Shown here piece by piece: positions 9,262 to 22,000 of a stretch of 64,000 nucleotides of DNA. How positions within the stretch are numbered: position 1 is the stretch's first letter; every line of letters begins with the position of its first letter. The DNA is taken from contig BQUP01000003.1 of NCBI GenBank assembly GCA_022835595.1, positions 1,536,975 through 1,600,974 on the forward strand, written 5' to 3'. The position numbers were made by a program, and so were the translations under genes. The DNA comes from Cystobasidium ongulense. Taxonomy: Eukaryota; Basidiomycota; Cystobasidiomycetes; Cystobasidiales; Cystobasidiaceae. The notes beneath the pieces are model-generated. The model made no database searches. It saw only the letters and a program-made list of their open reading frames with translations, and had not been told where the DNA came from.

Positions 9262-12200
9262 ATGGAGTTCCTCGAAGGGTTCGAAGAGGACGACAATCCG
9301 CAGCTGCTGGATACGACAAAGCCCGTCTCCAATGGCGCACCATCGCTCTCGAGCTTTTCGCCTGGCCTGCAGAGCCTGCTCAATCCAGACGGGCTCGATG
9401 GGCCCTCGAAGAGCAACAAGCTAGAAACATCAACAGCAACGACGATGATGGCAGGCCAGCCAGTGCCGAGCAGCCTCAATGGGCATGCCATGCTCGGGAG
9501 TGACGATGATGAGATCACAATGACTGGCTTCAACGCGCCTAGCTCCTCGTCGCAGGAGCTCCAGTCAATGAACGGAGCAGGTCGCAATGGCAACCTGCAA
9601 CAGCAGCAAGGCACCCTTGCGTCAAGTGCATGCAGCGATACACTCTCTGAAGGTGTATCTCGCCCGTTTCTTGCTCAGCCAAGCCAGCCCGGTCCACCGT
9701 CAGGTAGCTTGTTCAGGCCGATTGCCTCGACGACCTCAAACACCATGCACCCTTCAAGTACGATGTCTCAGAGCAACGGCTCGTATGACTACCTTACGAA
9801 TCCCTCCAATACAGGCTATGGCAATTCAACTCTCGGTCGCATACCTATCGTAGGAGGTACAGGCGGGTCAGGCTCTCGAACGCCTGGAACGCCTTACGGC
9901 TCTACATCTGCCAGCAATTCTACACCCGCAGCTGGACCGTATGGCAGCAGTTTCCCTTCTACAAATACTCAGCCGTATGACCTATCGCAGCCTCCTACTG
10001 CAGGTCTGCAGCACTCCATTCAATCATATCCTGGTACGGTTTCTGGAAACCAATCCTACTCTCAACATCAGGTACAATCACCTAATGGGTTCACCCACCA
10101 TCACTCTCAACAAAGCCGCCCATCATCAAGCTTTGCTTCCTCGAGTACTGGCTTCGGCGTACCTGGACCTTATGCTAACGGGTCATACATCATCCCTCCA
10201 CCAACTCAGGTTCCATTCCCCTCTACATCTTCGTACGTACCCTCACAAAGCAGTCGTCAGCTGGGAAAGCAAAGTCGCAGCAACGCCAGTAGTGCTATCA
10301 TCGATCTCACCGAGTATGATGACAATGATACGGGCTCAACTTCTAACAATGACTTTGGAAACGGCACAAGCATAAATAGTGGAGGTTCAGACGATGAAGT
10401 GAAGATCTCATCGGAGAAACTGCACCTTAAAGTACCTGAAGAGGAAGATGATGATCTTGAATTGGTCGGGGAAAGACCCAATGAAGCTACAAATCCGGTT
10501 TGTATAGGACAACTTTCTGGAGTGGCTTTGATTTTATACCCTATTGCAGAATTGTGCCCACCCCGAGACAATCCTCAAGCTTCCTCTGCATCACTAATGC
10601 CACCCGCGTCATTATCCGTAGCTCTACTTCGAACTACCACTCAGATGCCGAGTCCGAACGGGAACGAGACCATCAAGCTGTATTCTGCGCAGACTTGGGA
10701 GAACTTTGGTGTTGTAGAACATCGTCTTGCAAATGTACTCGGACCGATCATGACGCGAGATAATAAGCGAGGTATGGGAGTATGGGTGGAAGCGAAAGTG
10801 ACACGCTCGAGGGAAAGAAGTGTGAGTGCTTTTAACCGTTATGAGGGGTCAAAAAGCTCGAGCTAATGCCTACTACACTACTTTCTCAGCCAATGATGCT
10901 CCCGCTCACAATGCTCCTTTTCTGTCATCCTCACCTCGTCAAAGCAGTGGCCCAAATTTTAGAGAAGAGCGCCATCTACCTCGAGCATCCACCCACCTAT
11001 GATCCCGCAATGCACGGCGGCTTCAAATACAGCAACCCACATGGGGGTGCTATTACAGCCTCGGCAGCGGCGCAACGAAAGCAACAAGTAGTGAATGGTA
11101 TCCAAGGCTCATATGGTACTTCTGGGTATTCATCTGCTTTATCTGGATCCAGGTATGGAGGGGGACAGGTAGGGGCAGCCAAATCGGTCGAGGTGCAACG
11201 CGAACAAGTAGAAGAGATGTTCAAATCTATTCAATCTGGTGCCGATCTAGGAGAAGCTGAACCTTCTGCATTGTTGCACACCAAGCTTTACCCACATCAA
11301 AAACAAGCTTTGGCTTTTTTGCTGGATAGAGAAAGGTTAAGGACTGTAGACGGAGTTTTGAATCGAAAGAATGGAAAAGATGAGAAAAGCGATTTGGTCG
11401 AAGACGAACTTATCTCGCTTTGGAGGCCCAGAAAAGATCTCTACGGACGCTTCATCGGATGGCAGCACGTGGTGACGGAAGTAGAAATTGGAAGCGATAG
11501 ACCACCTCCTCAGTGTAGAGGCGCTATACTAGCGGACGATATGGGCTTAGGCAAGACGCTCGTCATCATCGCCCTCATTGCGGGCACATTGAGCGAAGCC
11601 AAGGCTTTCGCCTCACAACCGCCGGTTAAAGAACGTGGAGATCGAGAGTCTTTCGATGCTTTAGCTGCTCATCCAATGGGCAAGCCAGTCTCCCTATCGG
11701 AGTTTAAGTCACCTCTGTACGGACAAAGTGGGGGATCCTTCAGCTCTTACCGCCTGAACGACACTACTGGAAAAGGCGGGAAGAAGAAAAAAGAGTCAAA
11801 AACACAGAAGAAGAGAGAAGATGCCGAGGTTGCTCGCTTGGACAAATTACAAGTTAGAAGCAAAGGTACCTTGATCGTATGCCCGCTTTCAACAGTCGTC
11901 AATTGGGAAAGTCAGATTGAAGAACACATAGGCCTAGCCGGGAAGGCTGCTGTTGCCAAAGGAAAGAAGAAAGAGGAGCAAAGTAGATCATCCACTCCTG
12001 CTGATGGCTTGTCGATCTACATTTATCATGGCAACAATCGTACCAATGACCTAGCAGAATTAGCCAGCTACGATGTTGTTCTCACCACTTTCAGTACTCT
12101 TGGATCGGAATATTCTCGTCAAAGTCGCAAAGAGCAGCAGGACGAGGAAGGTACGGACAGCTCAGAAAGCGGCATCGAAGAGCTCGATAAGGATGGTCAG

Positions 12201-14256
12201 CCTATGAAGCTGAAAGGCAAGAAACGCAAACGTAAAAGGATCGAAGGTGATGCTATGAGTCCGCTTCAGCAAATTGAATGGTTCCGTATCGTCCTTGATG
12301 AGGCTCAGTAAGTCTTTTGCGAAGAAGAACAACATGCGATGTCACTGATATCAATTTACTCTCAGTATGATCAAAGAGCATACGACTATTCAGGCGAGGG
12401 CTGCTTGCGAGCTGTTGGCGGAGAGAAGAATATGCTTGACCGGTACACCGCTACAGAACACCCTGAACGATCTCTTTTCCCTGATGCGCTTCCTTCGCTT
12501 GGAACCTTTCACTGATCGTGCAATGTGGACGAATTACATCGGAGCTCCTGCCAAGATCGGTGATCCACTCGGAGTATCTCGTCTCCAACTTCTCATGAGA
12601 CATCTTGCTTTGCGACGCACCAAACAAACGAAAGATAAAGCTGGGAAACCTATTCTTGAGATACCGGAAAAGAAAGATGAACTCAGATACGTTGAATTAG
12701 ACGAACAAGAGAAGGCATTCTACACATCCCACCATCGTCGATATAAGCACAACTTCGAAATGCTTCAGAAGAACGATACTTTACTCAAGAACTATTGCAG
12801 CATACTGCAAGAGGTCCTCCGACTTAGACAGATTTGCGCTCACATGGCTCTCGTACGGGATAGCGAGGATAGAGCAGATGCACTAAAGGGCGAAGACGCA
12901 GGGGACGTAGTTTCGGCTATCAAGGCACATGGAATCAGCAAAAGCCGCGCGCTGCGCTTACTAGCCCTCATGCGGGACACGGGCGCTGCACAATGTGATG
13001 AATGTGGGCAAGAACTAGCTCCGGGAGGCCTTGACAACGCTCAAGATACATTCGAGGAAGACTCGAACAAGAAGCCGAGGAAGATTAAGGGTGTAAAAAA
13101 GGAAAAGCAGAACGGCATTGTAAAGAGGGAGTCTGAAGAGACTTCCAACCCGTCGGCTCCCTCCCCCGTCTTGACTAGATGCCAACATCTTTTCTGTCTT
13201 GAATGCTTTCAGAAGAATGTTGCTATCAACTTTCCCGATGCTGTTACTGCAAGTGATCGTGCGACCTGCTCGGTTTGCAAGGAAGAAATCTCCCCGGTCA
13301 TCGATGCTATCCAAGTATCGTCGTCAGAAATTGATACTTTGGGTGCAGGTGATGGAGATGAAGACACTACCTCTGCTGGACGGTCAAAGCGTGTTGTTGA
13401 ACATAGCACCAAGATCAGGTGAGAGAATGTGGCTCCTGCGTTCGTGCCCTCAGCCACTTTACTGACTCTCCCGTCCGCAGAGCGCTCATACAAGACCTCT
13501 TTCCTCTATCTCAGAACAATCCGGCTTCCGCAAATTACGCAGGTGACTCGGTCGATCTATCAGTTTGCGACGAGGATCCGAAATTTAGACCTGAACATCG
13601 TGAAGCTACGAAGACTGTGGTATTCTCTCAGTGGACCAAGCTGCTAGATAGATGCGAAGACGGCTTGCAGGAGTGCAATATCAAGTTCGAAAGGCTCGAA
13701 GGTTCGATGAATAGAGCTGAACGATCACGCGCATTGGCGAAATTTAAGTCGGATTTATCTTGCGAGGTCCTGTTGGTCTCTTTGCGAGCAGGCGGTGTCG
13801 GGTGAGTAGCTGTCTTCAATTGAAGTATTCTGGCAATCTTTTCTGATACATCCTCCAGTCTGAATCTGACGCACGCATCTCGAGCATACCTAATGGAACC
13901 AAGCTGGAATCCGAGTGTCGAAGTATGTCGTGTTGTGCGTTAATTGAGTGTGTGATCTACCGCTGACCGACTTTTCTACAGAATCAAGCTGTTGATCGCG
14001 TGCACAGACTGGGAGCCACCAGGCCTGTGAAGTGCGTTCGTTTTATCGTGAAGGACAGCATTGAAGCAAACATGCTGGACATACAGAAACGAAAAGCACA
14101 ATTGTAAGTGATTGAATTCTTGAGCGAGAGGCGTGCTCCTTCACTCACATCCCGTTTTCTACACATTCCAGAGCAAATATGTCTTTGTCTCAAACCCTGT
14201 CGAAGGCGCAACTCGCGGACCGTCGCATGGAAGATCTTCGAACCTTGTTCAAGTAA
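9262..14256 (+). CDS. DNA-repair helicase and ubiquitin ligase, Rad5/HLTF type
   Basis: Rad5/HLTF proteins polyubiquitinate PCNA and remodel stalled replication forks. Seven exons give 1540 residues: 9262-10821, 10890-12307, 12366-13418, 13481-13801, 13859-13922, 13982-14103 and 14172-14256. All phases close. Residues 1-400 are low-complexity, with IIDLTEYDDND near residue 345, a good SUMO-interacting motif. A diverged HIRAN-like domain follows at about 410-580 (VCIGQLSGVALILYP to SAIYLEHPPTYDP). The SNF2 core has DDMGLGKT (~740), LDEAH (~990) and LTGTPLQNTLNDLFSLMRFL. A RING finger lies between the helicase lobes (~1200-1300; CDECGQ, RCQHLFCLECF, CSVCKEE). Lobe 2 has VFSQWTKLLD, LLVSLRAGGVGLNLT and VDRVHRLGATRPV. 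HIRAN plus embedded RING separates it from RAD16. It is convergent with RAD16. Confidence 0.9.
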
Positions 14257-14639
14257 TACACCAAGAGGACTTCCGCTCTATCGTAATGAATATGCTTGAT
14301 GTTGTTTTTGCTAGAAGCGCTATATAAGCGGCAATGTAGCTTTAAAGAATTACAAATATGGCGATGATGGCTGATGTTCGGACCCATTACAGCAAGGGAT
14401 GTCCAGAGAGTATACTTCAGGAAGATCCGCTGAATGAGCTACCTCCCGACTAGCGGCATTTGAGTAGCTAGCCTTCGCATTTCGTGCTACTCGGTTTCGG
14501 TGGTTTTTTTCCGCAATCTTAGATACGGCAGCGTATATCGAAAAAAGCTTACAGCCGCTGAAGTCTAACAGTGAGGCGAAGATAACGTCGACAGGAGTGG
14601 ACACATGCCACGTATGCATCACTTGTCAAAAGCTAATAC
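14257..14639. other. 3' region of RAD5
   Basis: About 380 bases between RAD5 and the right repeat arm. No gene or repeat is seen. The inner end of the inverted duplication abuts it. Confidence 0.45.
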
Positions 14640-15571
14640 ATGAAGAGTGCAAAAACATTGCAAAAGATCTACGGCACCTCGGATTCCCATGTGGTCCCCC
14701 ACCATAGTACTGACGAGGCCCTAAGCAGCTTAACTTTGCAGATCGGACGGGATGCAGTGCTTTTTGCTTGGTATGGCCGTAGATGAAGATTGGGGTGCAA
14801 AGTCCGAATATGACCAACAGCTGGAGGGCATTGAACAGTCAACGATACCTGGCAGCCAGCTTAAGATTTTCAGGTCGTTGCCGAAGATAGCATTGCAAAA
14901 GCATGAAAGAGGGTCATTGCCCAGTAAATCTACATAATGTGCACTACACGTTGCAAGTCAAAGCGTACGTTCAAGTTCCTCCTCTATTTCCCAATCACTG
15001 CAGTCAGTCAAACCAGCTGATACCGCACCTTCTTTCCTTCCTTCCAAACACGCAGACCCAAGACCGAAGAATCTACATCGGCGTGACACACACGTCGTAC
15101 CTAAATATTGACTGGAGGGTCCACCCAAGATTACATTACGAAAAGGAAAGAGAGATCTTCTGGTGTGAGGCGCCCCAAAGCCTGGTCGTCGTCTCCCAGT
15201 GCACTGCGAGCGACAAGAATGGAGTCAGCATTGGGGTAAGCGAGTGGTTGATGGAAATCACATACGCTCCAGTCATATTCTCTTTCTTCTTCTGGAGCTC
15301 CACGATCTTGCTTTCAATGCTGTTCTCGATGATAAGTCGCTTGACGATGACTGGCCGATGTTGACCCTAAAGGAGAATCAAAAAAAATGGATGTTAGTTT
15401 TTCGCAGAGTTTCTCCCTGTCTAAAGGCCTAAACGAACAAGTCTATGAATTCTGTCCATGGCTTGAAGCTCTGCTGCAGGGTTCCTATAGACCGCAGAGG
15501 TATTTTCAGCTAAGTCACGGTGTATGGTCAGGTTGACCGACGACCTACCACCAGGGATCCATGATAAAGAC
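14640..15571 (-). repeat. Inverted repeat, right arm (RAD16 3' end + 5S)
   Basis: Reverse-orientation partner of 358-1290. It carries the last three exons of the intact RAD16 gene, its 3' flank and a 5S gene. Relative to the left arm, the spacer just upstream of 5S holds a short extra stretch of about 7-8 bases. Because RAD16 is complete here, this arm is the parental arrangement of the RAD16 3' end. Confidence 0.9.
14667..14784 (-). rRNA. 5S ribosomal RNA (right copy)
   Basis: A 118-nt 5S gene on the minus strand, co-directional with and about 350 bases downstream of RAD16. Helix I is perfect (ATCTACGGC with GCCGTAGAT), the box C region and GGTGGGGGACCAC are intact, and the 3' part has the usual GAGGTGCC. 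A CTTTT tract follows. It differs from the left copy by two bases and looks the more canonical of the pair. Confidence 0.94.
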
Positions 15572-18500
15572 GCGAGAGGCTTCTGTGAGATTCAGTGCGA
15601 CACCACCTGCCTTGAGCGACAGAAGAAAGACTGTACAGTCTGTAGTGTTCATGAAGTATTTGATCCTACGTGAGCGACCAAGAAAGACATCAGTTTAGGG
15701 TTCGATCGAGCAACGCCAACCGTGCAGGATGAAAGCAGACTAAAGAGAGACTCACGTTCTGTCACGAGCTTCAGGCGTCATATTACCCTGTAATCTAGCA
15801 ATCTTGAAGCCAGCCAACTGTAATCTCCTAGCAATCAAATCCAAAAAACTAGTAAACTGGGAAAAGACTAAAGATTTGATAGAGTGATCTTCCGTCTTGA
15901 GCTGAGATAGCTCTTCAACCAGAGCTTCAATTTTAGTCGAAGTTCTCCATTTACCAGGATCTATTTTAGCTAACATTCCTTGTTTAGCATCTAACAATGC
16001 TTGCTCTGTCTCTTGATTTAAATCAATCGTCATAGGTAAATGACAGACTGGACATTCAGGTTCGATTTCGATTGCTGTTTCTAGATATTGTCGAATGCAT
16101 TCTCGACAGAAAACATGCCTGCATTTACTCATTATTGGATCATCGCCTTCGTCCAGACAAAGTCGGCATGTCGAGATTGATAAGGTCGCTTTACTGGCAT
16201 TGTCGCCTAGGAGTGCTTTTGCTGCTGCACCTTTCAAGACCATATCTGGATGGCATGCTGTCTGTCTCATTCGAGTGAGAAGTTGGAAAACGTTTGCATA
16301 GTTGTTTAAGAGCGAGTCTGCCGCGACGTAGGTGGAGAAGGTTCTCTTGACATCAGAGTACAGGGATGTGTAAAATTCTTCCTCTTCTTCAGTAAAGTAA
16401 TCGCGTCTAACCATGATGGCTCGAGGTCTGGAAGGGTAGACATCAATTTAGCCAACATTCCTGAAACCCCAAATACTGCAAGACTTACGGTAAACCCATA
16501 TCATCAGCTCTCTCAACCTTTGTTCTCCTCAACATCATCCTCGCCAACAAAAGAGACAATTTCTCAAATGCACCAGCTCCGTGAGTTCCTGCCATAGCAC
16601 CATATTTCTGAATAGGTTTCAAAATCTCATTGTTCCAGTAACAGATATGGTGCATAGGAGTATGACCACATTCATCACATGTTCTCTTATTGCTAAACCG
16701 CCAATGCAATGCTTTGCAAGGGCATTTCTTGCAATAATAATAAGCGAAGGGATCGACTCCAATGAACCGGATGAGAGAGTATAGCTCTCCGACTCTGTTT
16801 TGAAGAGGCGTTCCAGATAAACACCATCTATAATTTGCTTTGAGAGCAAAAGCACCTCTTGCAGTATTGCAAGAGCGATCTTTGATGTTATGAGCTTCAT
16901 CCAAAATGACGCGATGCCATTGTATAGAATGTAGCACCGAATCTTCTTTAATTAATTCTCCTTTCCTCTTGAAACCTTGATTTTGTCTCCTAAAACTCGA
17001 TTCCAAAACCGCATATGAAGTTAAGATAACATCATATTTAAGTAGTTCTTTCTTATCATTCGTACGATTTCCACCATGCCAAACGCAAACTTTCATTCCT
17101 GATGTGAATTTATTGAATTCATTTCTCCACTGCATAATTGCAACAGTAGGAGCTAGAACGAGTGTGTGTTTTCTATCCTTCTCGGTTGGATCGAAATCTG
17201 ACAATACGAGGGAAATCATTTGAATAGTCTTGCCCATTCCCATCTCATCGGCAAGGAGACCGCCTTGCCAAGGTCCTTTCTCTTGCTGAAGCAACCAGTA
17301 TAGTCCTTCTAATTGAAAGGGCAATAATTGCATAGTTAAACCAACAGGCTGATCCGCTTTAACAGGTTTAACGACTTCGACTGTCTTTAGGTTATCCCAA
17401 ACATCTCGAAGTTCAGAATGATGTTCCTGTAGAGCTATCTCGTTCTTCTGCCACCAAGTCAATTTGATCCCTGCTTTACGAGCATCTCTTGCTGCTTTCG
17501 CTAATGCTCTCTTGGTAGCTTTGGCGCTTGATGTGGACTTGATCTTGGTAGATCGGGAGGCACCACTTTCATCGATATCGGAGAGATCACTACTGCCATC
17601 TGTATCTTCGCTGACTGCTAGATCTTGATCTTCTTCTTCGTCCGCGGAATCGACAACAAAATCATCATCTCCTTCTTCGTCTGATAATGCCATTATCTTT
17701 CCTTTGCCTTTCTTACTACTGCCTGACACGACTTCCTTCTTGAGCTTATCAAGATCCCGTCGCGAGATGGTGGTCTTTTTGATGATAGTGACAGTCTTCT
17801 TCTTGCTAGCTGTAACCAGTTCTTTCTTGTTCTTGCCTTTCACGTTCTTCACTAGAGGAGAAGAAGCTAACTTTTCACCAATACTCTTTGCGACTTGCTG
17901 AGCTATCAAGCGAGAAGCAGTAATATAATCCTCGTCGATAGTTTCCTCCTTTGCATCGTCTGCAAGCTCATCTTCATCGGAAGGCACGAACACATCTTTT
18001 TCCTCTTCACTATCGGCAATAACTTTTGGTATTTTACCCTTTCGTAGACTAGAAGCGTCTTTTCTGAATACAAGATCGTCCTCGGTTTCATCGCCATCAG
18101 ACTCTTCCTTTTTCAATTCTACATTTTGGGTGGTCATGGGTGATGAAGTCGCAAAGGACGACCTCGCTCTCTTGTTTGCAGTGGCTTGTTTGTTCGCAGC
18201 TGATGATCCACCGCTCTTGACATACACGACAACTTCAGGAGAATTGCCACGCTTGGTTCTTCGGCGAGCGCTGGACGAGTTGGTGGCGTCGGCCGAGGCA
18301 TTTCGATTTGCAGAGACTGCAGGGGTGCCGTTGGAAGTGCTGGTGGTCTTGCTTGACGTACTGCAGAGTTCACATGTGTGTAGCACGCGTTGCGACAGCC
18401 ATTTGCGTCGCCATTTGTGAATTGCAGATCAATTTCGACAGGCGAGCGAGATTTACGCGATTGTGGCGAAATTAAAGGCGGGAGCGAGATGGCGATGAGG

Positions 18501-18870
18501 GAGGAGGGATATGCAAGTGGAAGGTGTGTCAGTGATGGATACGTCGAGGCAGTAGTGATGCAGCTCACGCTGAGTCGGTCGATGCCGCCAATCGCGCCTT
18601 CTTCCTGCTCGCTCCAAGCTCCTCGAGCTCACTCAGCTCGCTCTCCGAGTCAAGCGAGTCTCTCTTTGCAGGAGCTTCTCGATGCGATGGTGGTCTGCGT
18701 ACTGATTGACCTCGTTTGTCGTCGCCTAGCACGCTCGTCGCAGGCGTGGATGTCTTTGTGCTCTGCACGCGGATGGAAGTGTCGTCGCTGCTCGAGTCGC
18801 CGGCGGTGGTGTTGGTGGTGGTTGCGAGCGAGTCCGAGTCGTCGACTCTGTCTATCCTTGACGGTGCCAT
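15131..18870 (-). CDS. Nucleotide-excision repair helicase RAD16
   Basis: Rad16 is a SNF2-family ATPase of global-genome nucleotide-excision repair that works with Rad7. Seven exons give 1060 residues: 18569-18870, 16489-18360, 15756-16427, 15549-15665, 15439-15484, 15266-15366 and 15131-15203. All phases close. Residues 1-330 are acidic and Lys-rich low complexity. The SNF2 core has [15 protein letters not shown] (~470), [11 protein letters not shown] (~590) and [19 protein letters not shown]. The Rad16-specific zinc-like segment [11 protein letters not shown] and [16 protein letters not shown] comes next. The RING finger lies at ~810-850 ([33 protein letters not shown]), followed by lobe 2 with [18 protein letters not shown] and MDRIHRL. 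The C-terminus [10 protein letters not shown] is typical of Rad16. Its 3' end is duplicated at 358-802. Confidence 0.95.
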
Positions 18871-19079
18871 GTTGTGTGTGTGTATTATGTCCAATCTGCC
18901 TGCTTCCTTCTCCTTCACCCGGGCTCTGCAGCTGGAGAGAGTGAGAAAGCTGAAAGTTGGAAAGTAGTTGCGGCAACTAAGTCGCTCTTTGGAAGAAGCC
19001 ATCATGAAATAGTAACGATACTAGTATTGTTACGTTGTGGACAGCATGACACCCCATCAATAGCATACATCCAGCAACC
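18871..19079. promoter_or_regulatory. Divergent promoter RAD16 / 19080 gene
   Basis: The two start codons lie 209 bases apart on opposite strands, so this is a shared promoter. It is pyrimidine- or purine-rich in parts (about 18900-18960), with no clear TATA box. Confidence 0.4.
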
Positions 19080-22000
19080 ATGCACATCCAAACGCCCTTT
19101 GGCGCCTTCGCATTCGCGATGCCTACAAGCAGGCTGCGAGTGAGCAGGATGGGCCGCACAAGAGCTTCAAGGATGGCAAGGACGCGCTACACGACACTGG
19201 CGACCCAGTCAGTCCTGCGTGCCCAGGCATACTCGCGTGGGAAAGCTGGCTCGTCGAGTGGGATGTTTCTCCTCCACCTGTCGATGCTCTCGTTGCTGCC
19301 GCTGCTCTTCGACTCGGCTCACGGGCAGAGCGCGTACGGATATGCACGAGATAGCGGCATGCCAGACGTCAAAGGAAAGTCGAGAGAGATGCACACTTCG
19401 ACTGCTGCTGCTGCTTCAGATGCTGCTGGTCCTGCAGATGAACAAAATCGCCAATCTCCGATCAGCGACTTGAAGAAGCTGGATGCATTGCAAGCTTCCT
19501 CCAGCATCATGAGCAGCAGCAGTGAAGGCATGCTCCACATGTCCACATACCATCCACATCGCCCTGTCTTCTCCCTTTCCCGCCTCCAAAACCCTCCTCC
19601 AACACCTCCATTACCGCCAGAAGAAGCTCGTTCAATCTCCGAATCTGATATACCGGTACATTCGCATTCGAATTCGCATTCTGCTGCACCAGGTGAAGAG
19701 CTGCGAATAAATGTAAGGAATATGATTCAAAATCTACTACACAATCTCGTCCCATCAAATACATCCACCCTCTCGCCAGAAACCATCCACGAGCTACCCA
19801 TTCTCCAAGTCTGCAAGCTGGTCCATGACATGATGGCTCTCGATATGAGCGAAGGGCATTCGCCTTTGCACACTATCGACCAAGAAACAATCACTCTCCT
19901 CTTCTGCTTGGCCGACGCATCGCTTTCATCAACTGCAAGGTACACACTGAAAGCGTCAGGTCTCTTGGACCCGCATTGGAAGCTGCTAGACTTGCTTGAG
20001 GAAGTCAATATTGTCGACGCAGACGGACAAACCTCAATGCATCGACTGACAGATATCTACTTCCAGACCCTCACAGAAGAGGTCTTTGACATCCTTGAGA
20101 CAGTCAGGCAATGCAGCCTTGAAAGAGCTGCAAACCCAAGCGCGTCTACGGCATCGCAAGGGCCCCGAACGTACCTCTCTACAACAATACTAGACCTCGC
20201 ATTGTATATCTCGATACAGATTGGAGATCCATACAAAGCAATGACTACTTGGCTTCTTCATAATACACTGCAAACTCCAGCTCTGAGCCGAAATCAGATT
20301 GACCATTTACTCCACGCTCATTTGCCGACGTTCAACAGATCCGTTTGGCCAAAGCTATACGAATCACTCTGTGTCACATACCTACGAGATGAACATCAAG
20401 TTCAAGAGTATGCGAAAGCTGTAAAGGCATATGGACTCCTCGTTGAATTCGCTACCTTTCATACACCCTCAAAGAGGTACATATACGATGTGCTCATGCA
20501 AAGTATGATGCACGTTCCTGTACCTCCTGTACTTTCTCAAGTAAGCTCAGAACTGGTGGAAACGGCAAAGGCTTCAATTTATCGACACGAAGAACTCTTC
20601 AAAGCTTCTCATACGTTCTTACTTGAGACACTGCAAGGTGTGTTGGGGACTTCACCTGTGGGGAACGAAATAGTGCAAGGTGGATATACCATCAGCTTCG
20701 TGGACGGTGCCTGGAACCTCCAGCGAGCGGAATCGCATGTCCCGTATGGTCAGCCTTCAGCCATCAAAACTATTTCCAGAGACATTCAATCTCTCTCTGT
20801 TTTGCTTAAATATGCGTATCGACATTTACGATCCCTTGAGATCGGAAATTTACTCTATTCAACGTGGATAGTGCGCGGTCTGAAAAAGAGGCGTGCCCGA
20901 TTGCCTGAAGAATATGTTGATCTTCCTGCGCTGTATGATGAGGAAAGAGTAGCCTACGTGAGCAAGGGAGTCGAAAAATATGTCAAAACACATCAGATAA
21001 TCGACTCTATTCGAATTCGAGAGGCTACCCTGCTGAGAGACAATGACCTTGTCGAGAGCGTGATAGAACAAAGTATAGAACGGATAGCTTCAGATGCTGG
21101 AATGCCAGAATATACAATTCCTGAAAGACCGAAAAGACTCAACAAAGCAGATACTGAAGAGTTCGAAGCATACCTACAAAAGAACAAGAAACATTGGCAG
21201 ATTGATATTTTGCTGAGGTGTACGGATGTTGAAAATCCACTCCTCACATCCGTCATATCCTATTGGACATCAACAAGCCAAACTCATCTATTGAGGTATA
21301 TGATGCACTACTTTTTCCAATTGGTCAGACAAGCTCAATTAGCTGGAGTAGAAAGTTCTGGAATCGAGAAGATCAGATTCACGTACGTCGATTTCAATGA
21401 TATTCCACCGTTAGGAATAGAAATGGATATAGGACCTGCTAGAGAACGTCTGAAGCAAATCCTAGCTACGCCAGAAAGCTTAGTGACTCTACTTAATGCA
21501 GCTTCTAAAATGGGCAATATGTCATTAGTCGAGAAGTGTTGGCTTATACTATGCGAACAGGAAGATGGACGCTCTTCAACAATTTGGAGAATACCAACTT
21601 CCGCTTATACTATTATGTTGGACGCTTATGCCTCTGAATCTGCTATGGAACGTCAAAGAAGAGAGGCAGAACGGTATTTATTGGCTAAGTCGATGCCAAC
21701 CACCAATGTCGGTAAGCGCGTCCTCCGCACGTTGCTCATTTACACAATGTCATGAAGCTGACGATACAAGCATCGTACACCAATCCTGCCCTTCCTCCTG
21801 TAGAAGCAGCCTACCCCAAGCGCGTACGCAGAAATAGAGCCTCACATATGCGGTCACGCATCACGCACACTCAAAGAAGCAAACATGAAGTTGTCCATCA
21901 GAAAGCATGTTTGGAATTTGCTTTCGCCATCTATCATCGTTTTGCAGACAATATGACAATAAAAGATACAGACGCTAGGTTCTTTAATGCGGCTTTAGAC

